Shown piece after piece: positions 22,740 through 30,346 of a DNA stretch of 42,159 nucleotides. Numbering within the stretch: position 1 is the first letter of the stretch; each line of letters opens with the position of its first letter. Source of the stretch: Anaerolineales bacterium (GTDB taxonomy: Bacteria > Chloroflexota > Anaerolineae > Anaerolineales > Villigracilaceae); NCBI GenBank assembly GCA_021462845.1, contig JAJTXU010000011.1, forward strand, positions 1-42,159, read 5' to 3'. The notes beneath the pieces were generated by a model. The model was not told the DNA's origin. It saw nothing but the letters and a program-made list of their open reading frames with translations, and did no database searches. A program made the translations under genes and the position numbers.

Positions 22740-23551
22740 GTATTCAATTTGACGGTATTCATTACATGTTGTTTGGCGCGGAACAGGTTCTGCGTTTTTA
22801 TGGCATCATCCTGATGCTCGGCGCGGTGGCTGGCGCGTGGCTTGCCGCGAAAGAGGCGCGTAGGCGCGGGCATGAATCTGAAATTGTTTGGGACCTGCTT
22901 ATCTATTTGCTCATTGGCGGAATTATTGGCGCGCGTGTCTGGCATATCCTCACCCCGCCTCCTTCGTCTGGCATAACTGCGGCGTGGTATTTGTCTCATC
23001 CGCTGGATGCGCTTGCGGTGTGGAAAGGCGGGTTGGGCATCCCTGGCGCGGTCATTGGCGGCGCGATTGTCTTGTTTTTCTACTCTCGTAAGAACAACTT
23101 GAAATTTTCAGAATGGGCGGACATTTCCGCGCCGTGCCTGGCGTTGGGTCAGGCGATTGGTCGCTGGGGGAACTTCTTCAACCAGGAACTCTATGGCGCG
23201 CCCACAAACCTGCCGTGGAAGTTGTACATCGACCCTGACCATCGCCTTGCGAATTACTTCGATGTGGACTACTACCATCCGCTGTTCTTGTATGAATCGA
23301 TTTTGAATTTTGCGAACATGTTGTTCCTGTTATGGATTTCTCGCAGGTTTGCGGATCGGCTCAAGTCCGGCGATATCTTCCTCGCGTATTTGGTCACCTA
23401 TCCGGTCATCCGCTTCTTCCTCGACTTCTTGCGGCTCGACGCCTCCCTGGTGGCGGGCATCAATATCAATCAGACATTCATGGCGGTAATCGCTGTCTGC
23501 GCCGGCGCGGCTTTGTATTGGCGGCATCGCGGCGATTCGATTGCAAAATGA
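22736..23551 (+). CDS. lgt: Prolipoprotein diacylglyceryl transferase
   Basis: The 271-residue polytopic enzyme transfers diacylglycerol from phosphatidylglycerol to the lipobox cysteine of prolipoproteins. The signature GQAIGRWGNFFNQELYG is intact, and YGIILMLGAVAGAWLA and WKGGLGIPGAVIGG are as in other Lgt proteins. The track's longer ORF runs back into the phosphatidyltransferase gene; ATG 22736 overlaps its stop as ATGA and has AAGAGAAG upstream. The upstream product may supply its phospholipid substrate. Confidence 0.94.
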   Translation: MSIQFDGIHYMLFGAEQVLRFYGIILMLGAVAGAWLAAKEARRRGHESEIVWDLLIYLLIGGIIGARVWHILTPPPSSGITAAWYLSHPLDALAVWKGGLGIPGAVIGGAIVLFFYSRKNNLKFSEWADISAPCLALGQAIGRWGNFFNQELYGAPTNLPWKLYIDPDHRLANYFDVDYYHPLFLYESILNFANMLFLLWISRRFADRLKSGDIFLAYLVTYPVIRFFLDFLRLDASLVAGININQTFMAVIAVCAGAALYWRHRGDSIAK

Positions 23552-23586
23552 TTGCCGATCAATTTTGTAGGGGGACTGTTGTCTTA

Positions 23587-23615
23587 TTGACTGTACAATA
23601 GGCGCTGACTATGCT
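23587..23615 (+). promoter_or_regulatory. Promoter of the ABC exporter genes
   Basis: TTGACT (23587-23592) and TATGCT (23610-23615) are separated by 17 bases, 34 bases before the ATPase start codon. Confidence 0.5.
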
Positions 23616-23649
23616 CGCCAACGAAACGATCGGAAAATAAATTCATCTC

Positions 23650-24588
23650 ATGATCGAAACAAACGATTTAAGCAAACAATTCAATAATAATTTTTGGGCA
23701 GTGCAAGGCGCGACGTTGAACGTTCAACCCGGTCAGATACTGGCGTTGCTGGGGCAGAACGGCGCGGGGAAGACAACCACCGTCCGCATGTTGACCGCGT
23801 TGCTCGCGCCGACGCGCGGGTATGCTCGCGTGGCTGGGTATGATGTGACGAAGAATCCGAAAGAAGTGCGCATGAATGTGGGGGTATTGACGGAACAACA
23901 CGGTTTGTATTTGCGAATGACGGGCGATGAATACCTCGATTATTTTGGAAAAATTTACGGGCTGGATGCTCAGGCGCGCGCCACGCGCAGTAAATATTTA
24001 CTCGATTATTTTGGGCTTGCCGAGGCGTCGCGCCGGCGTTCGGGAGAATATTCAAAAGGGATGAAACAAAAACTTGCCCTCGCCCGTTCGTTGATGCACA
24101 ACCCGTCTGTGTTATTGCTGGATGAGCCAACCTCTGCCATGGATCCGGAGTCGTCGCGTTTGGTGCGGGATGAAATCGCCCGCCTGCGTTCGTCTCAGCG
24201 GACGATCGTCATTTGCACGCATAACCTTGCCGAAGCCGAAGCCTTGGCGGACCATATTGCCATTATTTATCGCGGCAAGATTCTCTTGAACGGCACGCTG
24301 GATGAATTGAAACGTCGCGTGTTGGGACCTATGGAATATGAGGCAAGATTCGCAGACGCTTTCGATGCGAGCGGGTTGAGCCTGCCCCCCGGGGTGGAGG
24401 TGGTGTCGAGGAGCGAGACCAGCCTCAAATTCCGAATTGAGTCGCCGCAGGTTGCGAATCCTAAACTGGTCCACGCGCTAACATCCATGAATGCGCCGTT
24501 GATATCCTTTCACGAAGTCTCACGAAAGTTGGAGCAGGTGTATTTGAAGACCATGGCTGAGGCGCAGGGGTTGGCGTATGCGGCGTAA
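23650..24588 (+). CDS. ABC transporter ATP-binding protein (NatA-like)
   Basis: This 312-residue ATPase has Walker A GQNGAGKTT (near 35), an ABC signature written YSKGMKQKLALARSL, and Walker B VLLLDEPTS. The C-terminal 90 residues are the extra domain seen in NatA/CcmA-type exporters. It overlaps the permease gene by 11 bases, so the two form one exporter. Transport direction outwards is typical of this group; the substrate is unknown. The ribosome binding site before ATG 23650 is weak. Confidence 0.92.
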   Translation: MIETNDLSKQFNNNFWAVQGATLNVQPGQILALLGQNGAGKTTTVRMLTALLAPTRGYARVAGYDVTKNPKEVRMNVGVLTEQHGLYLRMTGDEYLDYFGKIYGLDAQARATRSKYLLDYFGLAEASRRRSGEYSKGMKQKLALARSLMHNPSVLLLDEPTSAMDPESSRLVRDEIARLRSSQRTIVICTHNLAEAEALADHIAIIYRGKILLNGTLDELKRRVLGPMEYEARFADAFDASGLSLPPGVEVVSRSETSLKFRIESPQVANPKLVHALTSMNAPLISFHEVSRKLEQVYLKTMAEAQGLAYAA

Positions 24589-26014
24589 TTGGGAAGCGAT
24601 CTGGATGGTGGCGCGGCGCGAGTTTGTCGATCAGTTCCGCGATTGGCGCATCGTGGCGCCGATGGTGTTGCTGATGGCGTTGTTCCCGTTCATTGCCGAC
24701 GATACCACGCAGGAGGCGATTGAGTTTATGGGTCGTTTCGGCGGTAATTTGATCCTCGAGCGCCTTGTTCCGTTCGTGATTCTGGTGATCGGGTTCTTCC
24801 CGCTTTCGTTTACCCTGGTCGTTGCTCTGGAATCGTTTGTCGGTGAAAAGGAACGCGGCACCATTGAGCCGCTGTTGAGTTCGCCGCTCGACGACCACCA
24901 ACTCTATTTGGGAAAATTGCTGGTTGGCATTGCAACCCCGCTTGTGTTTAGTTTTGTGTCTATTGTGATCTATCTTATCTTGATTACTCGCCGCGATGTG
25001 GCGTTTCCCAGTTTCTATCTGCTTGCGTTGGTTTTGTTGCTTACGTTCGCTCACGCGGTATTGATGGTGAGTTCGGCGATCGTGATCTCTGTGCAAGCCA
25101 CAACCGTTCGCGCCGCAAACCTGTTAGCGTCGTTTGTAGTAGTGCCGGTGGCATTCTTGTTGCAAGGGGAAACGGCGCTGATCTTTTGGGGTAACGAGAG
25201 CGTGCTCTGGTATGCTATTGTTGGCGTTACGCTGCTGTCGGCGTTGATCGTCCGTCTTGGGGTTTCGCATTTTCGGCGCGAGTATCTGTTAGGCAGAGAG
25301 ATCGATACCCTGAACTTCAAACAGTTGTGGCTCGTGTTCACTGGGCGGTTTGTCGGAAATGCGGAATCGATACGTGATTGGTATGCGGTTGAATTGCCTG
25401 AAACGCTCAAACAGATACGGCGGCCGTTGGCGATTGTGCTGTTGCTGGGGGTTGCCGCGATCGGGGCAAGTTATCTGTGGGTGGTTGTCAACGTGCCAGG
25501 CTATTTGGACATCTCGCCGGAAATCGAAAACCGAATCAAGACCTTAGTCAACCAAAACTTGACAGACCTGGATGATTTGAGCGGCCAGATTTCCGCGCCC
25601 GTGTTGTTCTATCACAATGCTCGCGCGGTCGTGATCATGTTGTTGCTTGGGGTCGCATCTTTCGGGACGCTTGGCGTCACCTTATTCCTTGTGAATATGG
25701 GGTTGGTGGGCGGCGTGCTTGGTGGGGCAAGTTTGCTGGGGGTTTCGCCCGGGTTGCTGTTCGCGGCAGGGATTCTGCCTCACGGCATCTTCGAGTTATC
25801 CGCTGTGTTCCTCTCTGTTGCCGCCACATTGAAGGCGGGCGCGTTGCTGGTTACCCCACAGCAGGATAAGAGCCTGGGCGAACTTCTGCTCGTTGCCCTT
25901 GCGGATTGGTCCCGCGTTTTCATCGGTATTGCCCTGCCGTTTCTCGCCATTGCGGCAGTGATCGAAGTGTACGTTACGCCGCAACTCCTAAAAATGATCG
26001 TCCCATACTTTTAA
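24578..26014 (+). CDS. ABC-2 permease fused to a SpoIIM (DUF95) domain
   Basis: The 478-residue membrane protein has an N-terminal ABC-2 exporter permease (about 1-245; VARREFVDQFRDWR and VGEKERGTIEPLLSSP are family hallmarks). A C-terminal segment (about 275-478) matches the stage II sporulation protein M pattern (FYHNARAVVIMLLLG, GILPHGIFELSAVFLS, ADWSRVFIGIALPF). Both are usually separate genes. The stop of the first part is absent, so the fusion is real in this sequence. It pairs with the overlapping ATPase. Confidence 0.82.
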   Translation: MRRNWEAIWMVARREFVDQFRDWRIVAPMVLLMALFPFIADDTTQEAIEFMGRFGGNLILERLVPFVILVIGFFPLSFTLVVALESFVGEKERGTIEPLLSSPLDDHQLYLGKLLVGIATPLVFSFVSIVIYLILITRRDVAFPSFYLLALVLLLTFAHAVLMVSSAIVISVQATTVRAANLLASFVVVPVAFLLQGETALIFWGNESVLWYAIVGVTLLSALIVRLGVSHFRREYLLGREIDTLNFKQLWLVFTGRFVGNAESIRDWYAVELPETLKQIRRPLAIVLLLGVAAIGASYLWVVVNVPGYLDISPEIENRIKTLVNQNLTDLDDLSGQISAPVLFYHNARAVVIMLLLGVASFGTLGVTLFLVNMGLVGGVLGGASLLGVSPGLLFAAGILPHGIFELSAVFLSVAATLKAGALLVTPQQDKSLGELLLVALADWSRVFIGIALPFLAIAAVIEVYVTPQLLKMIVPYF

Positions 26015-26028
26015 TTAAAGAGGGGCAT

Positions 26029-26784
26029 ATGCCAAAAGTAATCATTCTGGGCTCGTCCAATGCAGTGCCGTCGATCGATCATGAGAATACCCATCTCGTT
26101 ATCGTGGGAGAGGAACGGACGATTCTTGTGGATTGCGTCAGCACTCCCATCGTCCGACTCGAACAGGCGGGCGTCGATTTCAACTCCCTTACAGACATTG
26201 TCATCACCCATTTTCATCCGGACCATGTGGCGGGTATTCCACTGTTGCTTATGGATATGTGGCTGATGGGACGGACGAAGCCGGTCAACATCTACGGTTT
26301 GCACTACACCATGGATAGGCTTGAAGACCTAATGGGTTTTTATGGCTGGGACGAATGGCCCAACTTTTTCCCCGTTGGCTTTTATCGCCTGCCTGAAGCC
26401 GAGATGGCTCTGGTGCTGGATAGCGCCGAATTTCGCGTGCACTCGTCGCCGGTTCATCATATGATTCCGACAATTGGCTTGCGTGTAGAATGCCTGACCG
26501 ACGGCAAAGTGCTAACCTATTCCTGTGATACCGAGCCGTGCGAGCAGACCGTCCGCCTCGCCGCGGGGGCAGATGTGCTCATCCATGAAGCCGCCGGAGC
26601 CGCGTTCGGCCATTCCTCGGCGGAGCAGGCGGGAGAAATTGCCACTAAAGCCGAAGTGGGCAAGCTGTATCTGATCCATTATCCAACCGGGCGGTTTGCC
26701 AGCGGAGACATCGCCGCAGACGCCCGAAAAACTTACACGGGCGAAGTGATCGTGGCGAAAGATTTTATGACGATCGATCTATAA
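26029..26784 (+). CDS. Metallo-beta-lactamase-fold hydrolase (RNase Z-like)
   Basis: This 251-residue protein has the metal-binding motif THFHPDHVAG, a later histidine in SSPVHHMIPTIG, an aspartate in YSCDTEP and a final histidine in LIHYPT. The layout is like RNase Z/ElaC or related phosphodiesterases. The track's start at 25906 overlaps the permease. ATG 26029 with AAAGAGGGG upstream is chosen, 15 bases after the permease stop. tRNA 3'-end processing is one option: the tRNAs in this window lack an encoded CCA. Confidence 0.8.
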   Translation: MPKVIILGSSNAVPSIDHENTHLVIVGEERTILVDCVSTPIVRLEQAGVDFNSLTDIVITHFHPDHVAGIPLLLMDMWLMGRTKPVNIYGLHYTMDRLEDLMGFYGWDEWPNFFPVGFYRLPEAEMALVLDSAEFRVHSSPVHHMIPTIGLRVECLTDGKVLTYSCDTEPCEQTVRLAAGADVLIHEAAGAAFGHSSAEQAGEIATKAEVGKLYLIHYPTGRFASGDIAADARKTYTGEVIVAKDFMTIDL

Positions 26785-26814
26785 AAAAATCCTCTCCATC
26801 GGAGAGGATTTTTT
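26784..26814. terminator. Bidirectional intrinsic terminator
   Basis: AAAAAATCCTCTCC and GGAGAGGATTTTTT form a perfect 14-bp stem around a 3-base loop. It ends the hydrolase gene and the convergent HNH gene, whose stop codon lies at the edge of the stem. Confidence 0.93.
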
Positions 26815-27316
26815 ACCAGCCCGCAATAAAGGGCTCCCATTCCTGATACTCATTCAAATGCTTGCCGAAAATATACGACGCATTGGCAGGAGGCTCTTTG
26901 GGCAAATGGTGTAACCGCATGTGCGCTTCTTCCACGCGCCTGCCGCCCTTCCGGTGATTACACATAGGACACGCCGCAACCACGTTCGTCCACACGTGCG
27001 CGCCGCCCATGTGCCGGGGCATCACGTGATCCACTGTTAATCCGCCTTCGCGCTTCCCGCAATACTGGCAGGTATAATTATCGCGGCGAAACACTTCGCG
27101 CCTCGTCAACTTGACGTGCGGGCGCGGTCTATGAACCTGGCTTTCAAGCCGGATGATTGAAGGTCGCGGGAACAACTCTCGAATGGTCTGAATATGACCG
27201 CGACCGTTCAATACCATATCCGCCTTGCCAGCCAGCAACAAACCGACTGCCCGTCTTGTAGTGCACACGTTGATCGGTTCGAAATTAGCGTTCAACACCA
27301 ATACAGGCTCGTACAT
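26813..27316 (-). CDS. HNH endonuclease
   Basis: The 167-residue protein has an HNH nuclease domain with zinc ligands C83/C86 (YTCQYCG) and C116/C119 (CPMCNHRKGG), and catalytic D96-H97 (TVDHVMPR) with N111. The N-terminal half (VLVLNANFEPINVC) is the common companion of stand-alone bacterial HNH proteins. The track's 364-residue ORF runs on through the epimerase gene of the opposite strand. ATG 27316 is preferred because it fits the promoter at 27338-27367 and the family start MYEPVLVLNANF. Biological role is not established. Confidence 0.85.
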   Translation of the reverse strand: MYEPVLVLNANFEPINVCTTRRAVGLLLAGKADMVLNGRGHIQTIRELFPRPSIIRLESQVHRPRPHVKLTRREVFRRDNYTCQYCGKREGGLTVDHVMPRHMGGAHVWTNVVAACPMCNHRKGGRRVEEAHMRLHHLPKEPPANASYIFGKHLNEYQEWEPFIAGW

Positions 27317-27337
27317 TCTGGCTCTACAACAGCCACG

Positions 27338-27367
27338 ATTATACTGCCGAATAGTTGAAAGCGTTAA
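27338..27367 (-). promoter_or_regulatory. Promoter of the HNH gene
   Basis: On the minus strand a perfect TATAAT (27343-27338) lies 18 bases from TTAACG (27367-27362). Transcription would start about 15 bases before the ATG. Confidence 0.5.
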
Positions 27368-27409
27368 AGCCGCTCTTTGAGATGTTATGAATCTGTCACA
27401 GGAGAGTTC

Positions 27410-28312
27410 GTGAACATACTGATCGCCGGCGGAACCGGGTTTCTGGGCACAGCGCTTGCCGCCAGCCTGCAAGCGGATGGACACCGGGTAAGCATATTGA
27501 CACGCCAGAAGCCGCGCGCCGCGAATCACATCCAATGGGATGGGCAAACTGCCGATGGGTGGGGGCAGGTTGTCAACCAAATGGATGCGCTGGTCAATGT
27601 TGCAGGATATGGTCTCGATCACGGACCTTGGACAACACAACGTAAACGGCAATTTGAAGACTCGCGCATCCTTCCCGCCCGCGCGCTTGTTTCCGCCGTA
27701 GCCGGCGCTGACCGCCGCCCAAGCGTTTACCTCCAAACCTCCGGCGTCAACTATTACGGCTTGCGAGGCGACGCAGTCGCAGATGAATCCACCCCGCCCG
27801 GTGACGACTTTCTCTCTCGTTTGGGAGTCGCATGGGAGGATGCGTCTCAACCTCTTGAACAACTCGGTGTTCGCAGGGTAATCTGTCGTTCCGCGGTTGT
27901 GCTTCATCGAAGCAAAGGATTATTCCCGTTGATGAAACTCTCAGTCAATTTGTTTTTCGGCGGCAGATTTGGCGATGGGCGCCAAGCCATGCCCTGGATT
28001 CATATCGTTGACGAGATCAACGCCATGAAATTTCTGCTCGCTCACAAAACCGCGTCAGGCGCATTCAACTTGATATCCCCCGCGCAAACTTCCAATGCAG
28101 ATTTTATGCGCGGGATCGCGCAGGCTCTTCACCGCCCATATTGGTTCCATATGCCCGCATTTCTATTGCGAGTAGTGCTGGGTGAAATGAGCGTCTTGCT
28201 TACCGAAGGACGATACTCCCAACCCAAACGGCTTCTTGAATTGGGTTTCGAGTTTGAATACGATACATGGAAAGATGCGCTGGCAAATTTGTCAGCCTAC
28301 AAGGAGTTTTAG
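27410..28312 (+). CDS. NAD(P)-dependent epimerase (TIGR01777/YfcH family)
   Basis: The 300-residue protein has the Rossmann loop GGTGFLG at its N-terminus and QTSGVNYYG as its central Tyr-bearing segment, and ends with the DUF1731-like ELGFEFEYDTWKDALAN. These mark the TIGR01777 group of extended short-chain dehydrogenases. The start is GTG 27410 with AGGAGAG upstream; the track's 27377 lacks one. It lies one base before the lipoprotein gene. Substrate unknown. Confidence 0.88.
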   Translation: MNILIAGGTGFLGTALAASLQADGHRVSILTRQKPRAANHIQWDGQTADGWGQVVNQMDALVNVAGYGLDHGPWTTQRKRQFEDSRILPARALVSAVAGADRRPSVYLQTSGVNYYGLRGDAVADESTPPGDDFLSRLGVAWEDASQPLEQLGVRRVICRSAVVLHRSKGLFPLMKLSVNLFFGGRFGDGRQAMPWIHIVDEINAMKFLLAHKTASGAFNLISPAQTSNADFMRGIAQALHRPYWFHMPAFLLRVVLGEMSVLLTEGRYSQPKRLLELGFEFEYDTWKDALANLSAYKEF

Positions 28313-28313
28313 T

Positions 28314-28979
28314 ATGAAAAGAATTTTGGTTGCGATCCTGCTGTTGGCTACGGCGTGCGCCCCGGGCGGATTCCCTCAAGGGGTTGTTCAACCCTTGCCA
28401 ACCGCATTGATCGATCAATCCTACCCGACGGTTGAATCGGCTCCGGCGGCGCCGGTTCAATCCTCCAGCGGAATCAACGTGAGCGTGGCGCGAGCCTGGC
28501 GCGACGGAAAAGATGTCAACGCGGAAGTCTGCTTCACCCTGATCGACGGATCAGACTGGTCGATTTGGGGCGCAAGTTTGCAGTACGGCGAGGTGGTGTT
28601 ATTCGACTTTGCCTCGACCTTGCTAAGCATTCAGGAACCCGTGGAGGGGGCATCGGGGCTTCGCTGTGATACGTTGTCATTTTTCAATATTCCGCCCGAT
28701 GCCGACCTCTCGGCAGTGATGATCACTGTGGATGCCATTGCCGCCCCGCCGCGTCCGGAAGATTATTGCAACATCTACATTTCAAAAATTCAGCAAACCA
28801 TGAACGAGAGAGGCGCTGGCATCACACTGGGATGTTCCGATGTGAACGGGGCGCCGGTGATGCAAGTGGTGGGCAAACCAGACAGCCTGTCGCAGGAAGA
28901 AGCGGAACAGATCGTATTCAGCGATGAGTTTTATACGATCCGCGGTCCCTGGTCATTTGTCTTCAATCTTGGGCAGTGA
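28314..28979 (+). CDS. Predicted lipoprotein of unknown function
   Basis: A 221-residue protein starts MKRILVAILLLATACAPGG, a short lipoprotein signal peptide with a lipobox-like LATAC and Cys15 as the lipidation site. The mature part has a Pro/Ala-rich linker, then a beta-rich domain with four cysteines that could form disulfides. AAGGAG precedes ATG 28314; the 28236 start of the track lies inside the epimerase gene. I do not recognise the family. It should be processed by Lgt and LspA, both encoded in this window. Confidence 0.75.
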   Translation: MKRILVAILLLATACAPGGFPQGVVQPLPTALIDQSYPTVESAPAAPVQSSSGINVSVARAWRDGKDVNAEVCFTLIDGSDWSIWGASLQYGEVVLFDFASTLLSIQEPVEGASGLRCDTLSFFNIPPDADLSAVMITVDAIAAPPRPEDYCNIYISKIQQTMNERGAGITLGCSDVNGAPVMQVVGKPDSLSQEEAEQIVFSDEFYTIRGPWSFVFNLGQ

Positions 28980-28984
28980 TGGTT

Positions 28985-28990
28985 TATAAT
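28985..28990 (+). promoter_or_regulatory. -10 box of the tyrS leader transcript
   Basis: A perfect TATAAT ends seven bases before the A of the leader ATG at 28997, so transcription should begin at or within a base or two of that A. The mRNA would be leaderless. A weak -35, TTCAAT (28962-28967), lies 17 bases upstream inside the lipoprotein gene. Confidence 0.6.
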
Positions 28991-28996
28991 CGGCGC

Positions 28997-29047
28997 ATGT
29001 CTGATTTCTCGCGCTCAGAAAAACCCTATTATTACCGCCACCCCTAG
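28997..29047 (+). CDS. Tyrosine leader peptide (MSDFSRSEKPYYYRHP)
   Basis: A 16-codon ORF, too short for the ORF track, begins at the predicted transcription start. It carries three consecutive Tyr codons TAT TAT TAC (29027-29035) and ends at TAG 29045-29047. No Shine-Dalgarno is possible if the mRNA starts at the ATG. Three Tyr in a row directly upstream of tyrosyl-tRNA synthetase, with a terminator between, is the hallmark of ribosome-mediated attenuation. The sequence elements are seen; regulation is inferred. Confidence 0.78.
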   Translation: MSDFSRSEKPYYYRHP

Positions 29048-29096
29048 CCCGGCGATGGCGGCTTGAACGCGTGGCGCCGTTGTGCCACGCGTTTTT
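29035..29096 (+). promoter_or_regulatory. Tyrosine attenuator: pause hairpin, antiterminator, terminator
   Basis: (1:2) CCGCCA (29035-29040), next to the Tyr codons, pairs with TGGCGG (29056-29061). (2:3) ATGGCGGC (29055-29062) can pair over 8 bp, with wobbles, to GCCGTTGT (29076-29083). (3:4) AACGCGTGGC (29066-29075) and GCCACGCGTT (29084-29093) form a perfect 10-bp terminator stem followed by TTT. Pairing 2:3 encloses the left terminator arm in its loop, so it would oppose the terminator. A ribosome stalled on the Tyr codons masks 29035-29040 and leaves segment 2 free. A ribosome at the stop codon covers segment 2. The terminator lies about 22 bases before tyrS. Confidence 0.72.
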
Positions 29097-29117
29097 GTTT
29101 GTACAAGGAGGTTGTTT

Positions 29118-30317
29118 GTGAATATCGAAGAACAAGTTGAATTATTGATGCAAGGCACCGAATACGGCGACGAAGATACCAAGAAGGCAATGACTGCCGA
29201 ACTGCGCGCGCGTCTCGCGGAAGGCAGACCCCTGCGCGTGTATTGCGGCTACGACCCAACCTCCACCGACCTGCACCTTGGGCATACGATCTCCATGCGT
29301 AAACTCCGGCAGTTTCAAGACTTGGGGCATGAAGTGACGTTCTTGATCGGCAGTTACACGGCGTTGGTTGGCGACCCGTCCGATAAAAATAAAGCGCGGC
29401 CGATTCTGACGGAAGCGCAAGTGGCTGAAAATGCGAAGACGTATTCCGATCAGGCTTTCCGCGTTCTCGACAAGGAGAAGACGCAGGTTCGATATAACGG
29501 AGAATGGCTGAGTGAACTCTCCCTGCTCGATCTGATCCGCTTGGGGCAGAACTTCACGGTTCAGCAATTCCTCGCCCGCGAAAATTTTGCCAAACGGCTG
29601 GAAAAAGGCGAAGCGATCTACCTGCACGAAACGTTTTACGCGTTGATGCAAGGCTATGATGCCGTTGCCATGCAAACAGACGTTCAAGTTGGCGGCTCAG
29701 ACCAATTATTCAACATCATCGTGGCGGGAAGAAAATTGCAGGAGGCGCTTGGGCAAAAACCTCTGGTGGGCATCATCACGGGCATCTTGCCCGGCACCGA
29801 CGGCGCGCTCCGTATGTCAAAATCCACCGGGAACATCGTGCCCATCAATACCGGCGCGGAGGATATGTTTGGTAAGTTGATGTCTATTCCCGATTTTGCG
29901 ATGGGCAAATACATGCGGCTTGTCACGCGCTGGAGCCCGGGCGAGATCGATGGCATCGAAAAAGAATTATCCGAAGGGAAGGCGCACCCGCGCGATGTGA
30001 AGATGCGGCTGGCGCAAGAGATTGTTGCGATTTTCTATGGTGAAGCCGACGCTGTGTCGGCGCGGGAAACGTTTGTGAAGATGTTCCAGCAAAAAGAAAT
30101 CCCTGATGAGATGCCCGAATTTCAATTGCAATCCGGGCAGACCGTGCTGGAGGTTATCCTGGCGACGAAACTCGCGGCAAGCAAGTCGGATGCGAGGCGG
30201 TTGTTTGACCAGAGGGGAGTACGGCTTGACGGGGAAACTATCGAGCGCGGCGACACACCCTTTCCGCATCCCGGTGTTTTGCAGGTGGGCAAACGTAAAT
30301 TTTTGCGAGTGAAGTGA
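29118..30317 (+). CDS. tyrS: Tyrosyl-tRNA synthetase
   Basis: The 399-residue class I aminoacyl-tRNA synthetase has HLGH (53-56) as its HIGH motif and RMSKS (232-236) as its KMSKS loop, with VGGSDQLFN in the tyrosine pocket and a C-terminal S4 RNA-binding domain. It charges tRNA-Tyr. The start is GTG 29118 with AAGGAGG six bases upstream; the track's 29082 lies inside the terminator region. Expression is probably governed by the attenuator at 28997-29096. Confidence 0.96.
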   Translation: MNIEEQVELLMQGTEYGDEDTKKAMTAELRARLAEGRPLRVYCGYDPTSTDLHLGHTISMRKLRQFQDLGHEVTFLIGSYTALVGDPSDKNKARPILTEAQVAENAKTYSDQAFRVLDKEKTQVRYNGEWLSELSLLDLIRLGQNFTVQQFLARENFAKRLEKGEAIYLHETFYALMQGYDAVAMQTDVQVGGSDQLFNIIVAGRKLQEALGQKPLVGIITGILPGTDGALRMSKSTGNIVPINTGAEDMFGKLMSIPDFAMGKYMRLVTRWSPGEIDGIEKELSEGKAHPRDVKMRLAQEIVAIFYGEADAVSARETFVKMFQQKEIPDEMPEFQLQSGQTVLEVILATKLAASKSDARRLFDQRGVRLDGETIERGDTPFPHPGVLQVGKRKFLRVK

Positions 30318-30320
30318 CAA

Positions 30321-30346
30321 AACCGGGTGATGTTCATCACCCGGTT
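30321..30346. terminator. Bidirectional terminator between convergent genes
   Basis: AACCGGGTGATG and CATCACCCGGTT form a near-perfect palindrome directly after the tyrS stop, followed by GTTTG. The stop codon of the convergent HD-GYP gene lies inside the stem. Confidence 0.82.

Noticed and set aside
24461-25096. 211-residue minus-strand ORF
   Set aside because: It is rich in His, Gln and Arg, as expected from antisense of a membrane protein gene.
27317-27907. N-terminal part of the 364-residue minus ORF
   Set aside because: It overlaps the epimerase gene on the opposite strand; the HNH protein starts at 27316.
28980-29117. T-box riboswitch before tyrS
   Set aside because: The conserved T-box sequence and stem I features are not visible in the short leader; a leader peptide with three Tyr codons explains the terminator.
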